DNA of 64,000 nt from Polynucleobacter difficilis (GTDB taxonomy: Bacteria; Pseudomonadota; Gammaproteobacteria; Burkholderiales; Burkholderiaceae). Made by a program: the position numbers and the translations under genes. A model generated the notes under the pieces. The model did no database searches, was not told the origin of the DNA, and saw only the letters and a program-made list of their open reading frames with translations. The DNA lies in the NCBI RefSeq assembly GCF_003065365.1, contig NZ_CP023276.1, positions 1,116,001 to 1,180,000 of the forward strand, written 5' to 3'. Below are positions 26,075 to 32,766 of this stretch, in pieces. The number at the start of each line of letters is the position of its first letter. The stretch's first letter is position 1.

Positions 26075-27796
26075 TTAGGCAGGCCGAACCGAGCCACTCA
26101 CCACCTTCGCGCCAAACTCGCGCTCGAGTTGCTGCACAAATGGATCAGCTGCAATCCGCTCTTCGGCATTTTGGCGTTTCTCGCTCTGTACTTGCGCATC
26201 GATTTTGGCTACGGTCTTTTCAACAGCGCCTTCCACTACTTCAATCTGCACTTTTTTTCCGTAATGCACGCTCAGCGCTTCACCTAAACGGCTAACGCAA
26301 TCTGCACTCGCTAACTGCGGCAAGCTGGTAATCACCGTGGCTTTGACGCCTTGCGGGGAATCCACCCAATCTTGTAATTCAGTCTGGTGCGCGAGTTGCT
26401 GCACTAAACCACGTACCGGCAGAGCACGCATCAAGCTGTGCCAATCGGGCCGGTCACTGCTCGAAGCGCTTGCGGGAACTGCGGGTGTTGCTGCCGAAGT
26501 TACTACCTTAGGCGCAGATGCTGGAGTTGCTGCAGACGCGGCAGGTGCTGAACTGACTGCAGGCTTAGCTGAAGCTGGATTAGCTGCTACTGGCTTGGCG
26601 GCAGCTGGAGTAGCTGAAGCTGACTTGCTAGTGTTAGTGGTGGGTGCTGCAGCAGTAGTTACGCTACCTGCGCTTTGACTGGGTCCTGAGCCTGCACTGC
26701 CCGGCCGAAAGGCCAGCATGCGCAAGAGTGCCATTGAAAAACCAGTCTGCTCATCGGGTGCGAGCGATAAATCGGGGCGGCTGGTAATCGCAATTTGATA
26801 AAAGAGCTGGGCTTCTTCTTTAGTAAAGACCGTTGCTAAGCGGCGGATCTCGGCTGCTTCCGGCCAATCATCTAAAACGGATTCAGGGACAACTTGGGCG
26901 CTTGCTATCTTTTGTATCAGGCTTGCCAAATCTTGCAATGCCAATGAGAAGGACATACTGCGCTCACCCATCTCTTGCGCGACTGCAACTAAGGCTGCGC
27001 CATTCTTGTTGGCTAGGGCATCAAGTACCTGAATTAAATACGCATCGTCCAGCGTTCCCAGCATATTGCGCACCGACTCTTGGGTTACGGTACCAGCGGC
27101 ATAGGCAATCGCTTGATCGGTTAAGGAGAGTGCATCGCGCATCGAGCCTTGCGCTGCTTTTGCTAATACGCGCAGTGCGCCGATTTCGGATTCGACTTTT
27201 TCAGCAGCAAGGACGGTTTGCAGGTGCTCCACGATTAATGGCACTGGCATTTGCTTGAGGTTGAACTGCAAGCAGCGCGACAATATGGTGACGGGTATTT
27301 TTTGTGGATCGGTAGTCGCTAGAATGAACTTCACATGCTCAGGCGGCTCTTCCAAGGTCTTGAGCATGGCATTAAAGGCATGGTTGGTCAGCATGTGGAC
27401 TTCGTCAATCATGTAGACCTTATAACGGCCATTGCTGGGAGCGTAGGATGCCTTCTCCAATAGCTGCGCCATTTCATCGACACCGCGGTTGCTGGCGGCA
27501 TCCATTTCGATATAGTCAACGTAGCGCCCGGCATCGATTTCCAGGCAAGCGGCACATTTACCGCAGGGCTGGGAGGTCATCTGACCCTGGCCATCGGGTC
27601 CGATGCAATTAAGGGCTTTTGCCAGAATGCGGGCAATGGTGGTTTTACCCACACCGCGCGTACCGGTAAAGAGCCAAGCATGGTGCAGGCGCCCCTGATC
27701 CAGGGCGTGGGTCAAGGCCTTGACAACGTGGTCTTGGCCCAAGAGTTCAGGGAAGGTTTTGGGGCGCCACGAACGGGCCAGTGCCAATGTTGTCAT
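26075..27796 (-). CDS. dnaX: DNA polymerase III tau/gamma subunit
   Basis: 573 residues. AAA+ clamp-loader core with Walker A GTRGVGKTT near residue 45, a zinc module CGKCAACLEID, the DEVHML Walker B and sensor-1 LATTDP. A long Ala/Pro/Ser linker (about residues 380-455) precedes the tau-specific C-terminal domain. I did not find an obvious A-AAA-AAG slippery site, so whether gamma is made by frameshift is unknown. Confidence 0.95.
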   Translation of the reverse strand: MTTLALARSWRPKTFPELLGQDHVVKALTHALDQGRLHHAWLFTGTRGVGKTTIARILAKALNCIGPDGQGQMTSQPCGKCAACLEIDAGRYVDYIEMDAASNRGVDEMAQLLEKASYAPSNGRYKVYMIDEVHMLTNHAFNAMLKTLEEPPEHVKFILATTDPQKIPVTILSRCLQFNLKQMPVPLIVEHLQTVLAAEKVESEIGALRVLAKAAQGSMRDALSLTDQAIAYAAGTVTQESVRNMLGTLDDAYLIQVLDALANKNGAALVAVAQEMGERSMSFSLALQDLASLIQKIASAQVVPESVLDDWPEAAEIRRLATVFTKEEAQLFYQIAITSRPDLSLAPDEQTGFSMALLRMLAFRPGSAGSGPSQSAGSVTTAAAPTTNTSKSASATPAAAKPVAANPASAKPAVSSAPAASAATPASAPKVVTSAATPAVPASASSSDRPDWHSLMRALPVRGLVQQLAHQTELQDWVDSPQGVKATVITSLPQLASADCVSRLGEALSVHYGKKVQIEVVEGAVEKTVAKIDAQVQSEKRQNAEERIAADPFVQQLEREFGAKVVSGSVRPA

Positions 27797-27828
27797 GCGT
27801 CTATTCTAACAAGGGCTAAAATGATTGT

Positions 27829-27925
27829 GGACGGGCCTCCTCGCATGGTGGCTTGGTAACCTGGTCAGGTCGGGAACGAAGCAGCCAAACCCAAGTACTG
27901 CCAGTGCCGGGGGTTTGGCTCGTCC
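27829..27925 (+). ncRNA. ffs: 4.5S / bacterial signal recognition particle RNA
   Basis: The 97-nt element has terminal pairing GGACGGGCC with GGCTCGTCC and the apical SRP signature GGTCAGGTCGGGAACGAAG followed by CAGCC, which holds the Ffh-binding symmetric and asymmetric loops and the conserved tetraloop region. It lies 32 bases from dnaX in the opposite direction, a common location. Confidence 0.95.
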
Positions 27926-27977
27926 ACTTTCCCTTATGTTGATTGGGCGGCTAAATTAGGCTGTTTATTGGGGCAAT

Positions 27978-28124
27978 TTACTTCCAAAAACACGATAAAC
28001 GCCGGTCAATTCCTGCAGCAAAGTCATGGTAAACCCACCGATTGCACATGAACTGGTCGATTACGATGAAGACCAGCAGGACTACCACTAAAAATACCAG
28101 TAGCCATTTAAGAGAAGCATTCAT
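27978..28124 (-). CDS. Possible 48-residue single-pass membrane protein
   Basis: ATG at 28124 opens a frame of 48 codons: a basic start (MNASLK), a strongly hydrophobic stretch of about 17 residues (WLLVFLVVVLLVFIVI), then DQFMCNRWVYHDFAAG and a short tail ending in CFWK. The pattern is that of a genuine small membrane protein and is hard to explain as noncoding sequence, but the ribosome-binding site is weak. Function unknown. It follows the unknown gene at 28217-28621 on the same strand. Confidence 0.5.
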   Translation of the reverse strand: MNASLKWLLVFLVVVLLVFIVIDQFMCNRWVYHDFAAGIDRRLSCFWK

Positions 28125-28148
28125 CTAGCGAGATCCAGTGGAGTGATT

Positions 28149-28198
28149 GAGTTGAGTTGGGTTAAGTTGGGTTGGGTTGGGTTGGGTTGGGTTGAGTT
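28149..28198. repeat. Ten pentamers of GRGTT (microsatellite)
   Basis: GAGTT, GAGTT, GGGTT, AAGTT, five GGGTT and GAGTT run without interruption between two minus-strand reading frames. One unit is AAGTT. A perfect five-copy core is present at 28169-28193. Confidence 0.9.
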
Positions 28199-28216
28199 GC
28201 GATGAAGGTAATCAAA

Positions 28217-28621
28217 TTAAGACTCAATCTTGATTTTCTTAAACTTACTGAGCAGCGCCAAACTCGCCAAGATTTGATTGGCCATATCGACATCTAGCTC
28301 CCCTTTGGCTAAGGCATACAGCACTTGGTCTGCGCGCTCAGACTCAGGAGCTGCTAACAAGGCTTTAAAGATTTGCCCTTGGCTCATACTCAAATCGAGC
28401 TGCAATGGCGTCAAATTAACTTGTATCTGGCTACCCTTGATGCCATAGCGCACCTGGGCCATCTCGATGAGCTCACTGCGTTGCTTTTCTTGGAGCTGGG
28501 CTAGCGTAGGTAAGGCGGGATTGAAATCGACATCTCCGTTACTGCCTGCAGCGTCAAGCGCAGGAGCGGTTTCTACCGGATATCTTTTACGGGGGCGTTT
28601 ATATACTAGGTCGTCTTCCAT
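28217..28621 (-). CDS. Unknown 134-residue protein
   Basis: I do not recognise the family. The N-terminus is basic and disordered (MEDDLVYKRPRKRYP). The C-terminal 80 residues look helical, with a pattern (SQGQIFKALLAAPESERADQVLYALAKGELDVDMANQILASLALL) in three helices. No signal peptide, no membrane segment, no cysteines. It stands alone on the minus strand between the SRP RNA and the accessory island. Confidence 0.7.
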   Translation of the reverse strand: MEDDLVYKRPRKRYPVETAPALDAAGSNGDVDFNPALPTLAQLQEKQRSELIEMAQVRYGIKGSQIQVNLTPLQLDLSMSQGQIFKALLAAPESERADQVLYALAKGELDVDMANQILASLALLSKFKKIKIES

Positions 28622-28777
28622 CGTTTATTCAGCCGTTCTGTATCCAGTGCCGCTCATTGCACCCATAGTAATACCTAACTGAAGACAGGAGCAAGGCGGC
28701 TAAACCCCTGAAAAACGTGTGCCGGGGAGGTTGAAGCATCTACTGCCTCCGTACCCCACCCCCTTCTTTTTTCTGCA

Positions 28778-28915
28778 TTACCAATTTAGGGTGGTCAGGA
28801 AACGATAGCCTATATATAAGACGATGAATAGCCCAATGACAGCAACGGTGCGTATATCCAGCATGAGCTTAAATAGGCGTAATCGTTTGTGGCCACACTC
28901 AATCATTACGTACAT
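28778..28915 (-). CDS. Possible 45-residue single-pass membrane protein
   Basis: ATG at 28915 is preceded by a strong ribosome-binding site (AGGGAGG, 7 bases away). The product has a basic cytoplasmic start (MYVMIECGHKRLRLFKLM), one hydrophobic helix (VAVIGLFIVLYIGYRFL) and a short polar end (TTLNW). Too short for routine gene callers, but the ribosome-binding site and clean helix make it likely. Function unknown. Confidence 0.6.
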   Translation of the reverse strand: MYVMIECGHKRLRLFKLMLDIRTVAVIGLFIVLYIGYRFLTTLNW

Positions 28916-29029
28916 CGCTGCCTCCCTTGGTTATAAAGCACTCAGCTTAGAGAGATGCAAGGCATAAAAACAGGGGAAAAGGATTATTTAGGTGTAGGAA
29001 ATGACTGAGTTGGGGAAAGATGCACTGAG

Positions 29030-29045
29030 GATCACGCAGTGAGCT
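29030..29045. repeat. Dispersed palindromic element, copy a
   Basis: GATCACGCAGTGAGCT, a half-degenerate copy of the element TAGCTCACnnnGTGAGCC. It lies 60-77 bases before the HIT gene, a placement like that of copies b and d. Confidence 0.5.
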
Positions 29046-29105
29046 ATTTAATTGGAATAGTATATAAATTCCATAAATGAGATGCAGCCATTCAGTAGCA
29101 ATTTG

Positions 29106-29486
29106 ATGACTAAGCCCTGCCCGTTTTGTACCCTGCCGCCTGAGCGAATCATTGACTCCAATGATTTGGCTTTGGTTATTCGAGATGGCTATCCAGTTTC
29201 GCCTGGTCATAGCCTAGTAATACCCAAACGGCACATTGGCTCTTGGTTTGAGATCACGCCGGAAGAGCAAAGCGCCATGCTTGATCTTTTAGGAAGAGCC
29301 AAAGCAGTATTAGAGGAAGAATTTAAGCCGGATGGCTACAACATCGGCATTAACGATGGGCCTACTGCTGGTCAAACAGTGCCTCACCTTCATATGCACC
29401 TTATTCCCCGCTACAAAGACGATCTAAAGGATCCCAGAGGTGGCGTGCGGTGGATTATTCCGGGGAAGGCAAAGTATTGGGAATGA
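29106..29486 (+). CDS. HIT-family nucleotide hydrolase/transferase
   Basis: About 126 residues. It opens with MTKPCPFC, has the conserved SPGHSLVIPKRHI, and the catalytic histidine triad HLHMHLIP near the C-terminus. HIT enzymes hydrolyse adenylated or dinucleotide substrates (AMP-X, ApnA). A second ATG at 29082 would add eight residues; neither start has a strong ribosome-binding site. Its stop overlaps the ATG of the HNH gene (ATGA, 29483-29486), so it is the first gene of a HIT-HNH-helicase operon rather than an isolated housekeeping HIT gene. Confidence 0.92.
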   Translation: MTKPCPFCTLPPERIIDSNDLALVIRDGYPVSPGHSLVIPKRHIGSWFEITPEEQSAMLDLLGRAKAVLEEEFKPDGYNIGINDGPTAGQTVPHLHMHLIPRYKDDLKDPRGGVRWIIPGKAKYWE

Positions 29487-30508
29487 ACTCTATTCCAAGC
29501 GCAGAAGACCAACTGGATTTTCTGACCAAAGTTCAGCGGCTATTTAATGAGAGTGACTTTAGCTCGACGTATAAATACGCCCTACTCATATCACTCGCTG
29601 ATTTGGCCATAGAACTTGGTAAGGATGATGACTCTGAGCTTGAGCTTAGCAATAGGCAAATTGCAGAGCGATTTATTGAGCTCTATTGGCAGCAATCTTC
29701 CCCATATAAAACATCGAAAGCTAATGACAGTGGAGTGCTCTATCAAAATCATGGCACTCAAGCTGCCATCATTAAAGCAATTCAGGCATTCAGGGATGAA
29801 AACAGCTTTAACTCCCCCAATGCAGCCAGGCATTCAAAAGAATATAAGAAGCTGATAACAGCAGTTGCCAGCACGGTGGCAAAGCAACCCATTAACTACC
29901 TCCAGAATGTCGGTGGCGGAGCCCTTCCATTTCTGTATGAACGTAATACCAGTTCCATCACCCTAAAAAAAGGAGTTGCTTATTGTTTAAGGCGCTTTCA
30001 GCCTTTAATACAGCAATTAGCTAGAAGTCGGTGGACTAATTACATCAAGAAGAATGCAAAGAACATACCAATTCTTGGAGAAAAGGATGATCTCAACAGC
30101 TTCCTCTTTGAGACATCAAGAAAAACATTGGCGCTGGTATGTAAAAAGCTCAAAGTACTGTATGGGTGCAAGTGCTTCTACTGCAATAAAGCTACAGCGG
30201 AGCTTGAAGTAGATCACTTCATCCCCTTCTCCCTTTATCCAAGGGATTTAATGCATAACTTTGTATTGGCCTGCCCTAGCTGCAATCGTAGTAAATCGGA
30301 TAGCTTGGCAGCGAGGGTTCATTTGGATAGGTGGGTCAAAGCCGTAATGAAAAATAATGACGCCACAACCCAAATCGGAGAAGCGGTTGGTGTTGTGGCA
30401 AATCTAGAAACTAGCCTATCCATTGCTCAATGGAGTTACGATGCCGCGAGCGGCGGTCAAGTTACTGGGTGGGTTAAAGCTGGTGAATACCATCATTTAG
30501 CGGGCTAA
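29483..30508 (+). CDS. HNH endonuclease with a large N-terminal domain
   Basis: 341 residues from the ATG that overlaps the HIT stop. Residues 1-215 are helical and unrecognised. The C-terminal third has a zinc-stabilised HNH nuclease: CKCFYCNKATAELEVDHFIP, then LMHNFVLACPSCNRSKSD. Two CxxC pairs bind structural zinc, and Asp-His plus the later Asn and His-like positions form the metal site. Placed between HIT and a helicase, it looks like the effector nuclease of a defence or mobile module. Genes before and after are within five bases. Confidence 0.85.
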   Translation: MNSIPSAEDQLDFLTKVQRLFNESDFSSTYKYALLISLADLAIELGKDDDSELELSNRQIAERFIELYWQQSSPYKTSKANDSGVLYQNHGTQAAIIKAIQAFRDENSFNSPNAARHSKEYKKLITAVASTVAKQPINYLQNVGGGALPFLYERNTSSITLKKGVAYCLRRFQPLIQQLARSRWTNYIKKNAKNIPILGEKDDLNSFLFETSRKTLALVCKKLKVLYGCKCFYCNKATAELEVDHFIPFSLYPRDLMHNFVLACPSCNRSKSDSLAARVHLDRWVKAVMKNNDATTQIGEAVGVVANLETSLSIAQWSYDAASGGQVTGWVKAGEYHHLAG

Positions 30509-30512
30509 AAAA

Positions 30513-32390
30513 ATGATTATTTATCAGGCCACCAAGGAGAAATTTCTACACCATCTCCTCTCTAATGAGATTCACGAAATTATTGAGGAAACTTATACTC
30601 AAAAAACAGGTAGACGTGTAGCTAAAAATGAGGTTCGGTCATGGCAAGAGTCCCTACGTTACATGGGAGCCGTCTTAGATGATGGCGAAATTCCTGAAGA
30701 TGCCGGAATAAGTATTGAATTTGCAATACCACAAACCTCCAAACGAGTCGACTTCATCATAACTGGTTTAAATACTGCTAAAGAAGATCAAGTAATCATC
30801 GTGGAGCTTAAGCAATGGGAGTCTGCCGAAATAACAGTTAAAGATGCAATTGTTAAAACTCGATTTCAGTATGGAGTTGGCGAAACTAGCCACCCCTCAT
30901 ACCAAGCTTGGTCCTATAGTGAACTCCTTAGTCAACTAAATGAAACTGTTTATAGCGAAGGCATTCGGTTAAACCCCTGCGCATACCTACATAATTACAC
31001 CGAAGATACCGTAATTCGAAATGCTTTTTACCAAGCCTACCTAGATAAAGCGCCAGTGTTTCTAAAAGGTAAGTTAGAAAAAGAAAAATTAAAAGTCTTC
31101 ATTAAACAATTCGTTAAATACGGTGACCAAACCAATTTAATGTACAGAATAGATAACGGCAAGATTAAGCCATCCAAAAGCCTTGCGGATAGCCTCAAAA
31201 GCATGATTGATGGTAATCTGGAGTTCGTAATGCTTGACGAACAAAAGCTTGTTTATGAAACCGTTCTAGATCTCTCAAAACACTCGGGGCCTGATACTAA
31301 AAATGTGTTAATTGTCCAAGGTGGCCCCGGAACTGGAAAGTCAGTTATTGCCGTCAACCTATTAGTTAATCTAATCAAAGATCAAGAGCGTATTGCTCAA
31401 TATGTAACAAAAAACGCAGCCCCAAGGGCGGTCTATGAAGCCAAGCTAACTGGCAGCATGAAGAAATCTGCTATTTCAAATTTATTTACTGGCTCTGGCT
31501 CTTTCCATGCCACCGAAAAGAATGCCTTTGATGTTCTATTAGTGGATGAAGCGCATCGATTAAACGAAAAATCTGGGATGTTTAAAAATTTAGGTGAAAA
31601 TCAAATTAAAGAAGTAATTGATGCGGCACCACTAACGGTTTTTTTCATAGATGAAGATCAAAAAGTAACGTTTAGCGACATTGGAAGCAGTGATGAAATA
31701 ATAAAATGGGCCATTAAAGCCAATGCATCAATTCACAAACTTAGCCTAGAGTCGCAATTTAGATGTAATGGCTCCGATGGATATCTTGCTTGGCTTGACG
31801 ATGTTTTAGGGATTAGGGAGACAGCAAACCATACGTTAGATACTCTTGACTATGACTTTAAAGTATTCTCAAACCCGGTCGACCTACAACAAGCAATTTA
31901 TAAAAAGAATGTTGCCAGAAACAAAGCAAGGCTTGTAGCTGGATATTGCTGGAACTGGGTCAGTAAAAACAGCCTAACCACATTTGATATCGTATTCCCA
32001 GATCATCAATTTCAAATGAAGTGGAATTTAGGTACGGATGGCCCGCTTTGGATTCAGGCGCCAAATTCAGTGACTGAAGTAGGCTGTATTCATACTTGCC
32101 AAGGCTTGGAGGTTGACTATATAGGGGTAATTATTGGGCCAGACCTAATAGTGCGAGAGGGAAAAGTGCTTACCATTCCATCCGCCAGGGCTAAAACGGA
32201 TAAATCACTTAGTGGGTACAAGAAGCTACTTAAATCCAACCCAACTCTAGCCAATACAAGAGCAGATAACATCATCAAGAATACCTACAGAACGTTAATG
32301 ACGCGTGGAATGAAGGGCTGCTATATCTACAGTACGGACCAAGAAACAGCCTCATACTTTACAGAGAGACTATCAATAAAAAATAGTTAA
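30513..32390 (+). CDS. DUF2075 SF1-type helicase/ATPase with an N-terminal PD-(D/E)XK-like domain
   Basis: 625 residues. Residues 65-105 read KRVDFIITG then VIIVELKQW, an Asp followed by ExK as in PD-(D/E)XK nucleases. The second half is a P-loop ATPase of the DUF2075 group: Walker A GGPGTGKS at about 270, Walker B DVLLVDEAHR, a QFRCNGSDGYLAWL motif, and a final TCQGLEVDYIGV plus RTLMTRGMKGCYIY typical of UvrD/Rep-like motifs V-VI. It could unwind and cut DNA. It starts four bases after the HNH stop. The stop overlaps the MazG stop on the other strand by four bases. Confidence 0.88.
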   Translation: MIIYQATKEKFLHHLLSNEIHEIIEETYTQKTGRRVAKNEVRSWQESLRYMGAVLDDGEIPEDAGISIEFAIPQTSKRVDFIITGLNTAKEDQVIIVELKQWESAEITVKDAIVKTRFQYGVGETSHPSYQAWSYSELLSQLNETVYSEGIRLNPCAYLHNYTEDTVIRNAFYQAYLDKAPVFLKGKLEKEKLKVFIKQFVKYGDQTNLMYRIDNGKIKPSKSLADSLKSMIDGNLEFVMLDEQKLVYETVLDLSKHSGPDTKNVLIVQGGPGTGKSVIAVNLLVNLIKDQERIAQYVTKNAAPRAVYEAKLTGSMKKSAISNLFTGSGSFHATEKNAFDVLLVDEAHRLNEKSGMFKNLGENQIKEVIDAAPLTVFFIDEDQKVTFSDIGSSDEIIKWAIKANASIHKLSLESQFRCNGSDGYLAWLDDVLGIRETANHTLDTLDYDFKVFSNPVDLQQAIYKKNVARNKARLVAGYCWNWVSKNSLTTFDIVFPDHQFQMKWNLGTDGPLWIQAPNSVTEVGCIHTCQGLEVDYIGVIIGPDLIVREGKVLTIPSARAKTDKSLSGYKKLLKSNPTLANTRADNIIKNTYRTLMTRGMKGCYIYSTDQETASYFTERLSIKNS

Positions 32391-32716
32391 ATCTCGTTGT
32401 ATTTCTTGGCGGAACCCTTAGAAAGCTCCACTGGATACTTAAGACTATTTTTCAATATTTTTTCCTCAACAATCTTATGAACGTCAAGATTACAGCGATC
32501 CGCCAAAAGCAAAGCATATGCAAAGACATCTGCTAATTCCTCACTGATCTTTTCTGGGTCGGCATCTTCAGGTGTCTTCCATAAAAAAACCTCAAGTAGT
32601 TCAGATGCCTCGATAGAAAGTGCCAAAGAAAGATCCTTGGGATTATGAAATTGATCCCAATCACGCTCATCACGAAAGAGTATTAATTTTTTGGTGAGTT
32701 CTTGAATAGTTGTCAT
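32387..32716 (-). CDS. MazG-like nucleotide pyrophosphohydrolase
   Basis: 109 residues with the all-alpha NTP-PPase metal motif: SIEASELLEVFLW supplies ExxE and EELADVFAYALLLAD supplies ExxD. It hydrolyses (d)NTPs to monophosphates. Short single-domain members often sit in phages or defence islands. It follows the PLD/helicase gene on the same strand by 50 bases and faces the DUF2075 gene. Confidence 0.9.
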   Translation of the reverse strand: MTTIQELTKKLILFRDERDWDQFHNPKDLSLALSIEASELLEVFLWKTPEDADPEKISEELADVFAYALLLADRCNLDVHKIVEEKILKNSLKYPVELSKGSAKKYNEI

Positions 32717-32766
32717 TATTTAGAAGATTAAATGGGGTTGGGGATAAATAAATACAAATTTACGAG

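Noticed and set aside
26337..27258. Ala/Gly-rich and Leu/Arg-rich plus-strand frames
   Set aside because: They lie antisense to the dnaX linker and AAA+ domain and have no ribosome-binding site or recognisable motif.
28149..28198. Telomere-like or plasmid iteron array
   Set aside because: The unit is only five bases, there is no rep gene or AT-rich melting region, and it is inside a gene-dense stretch.
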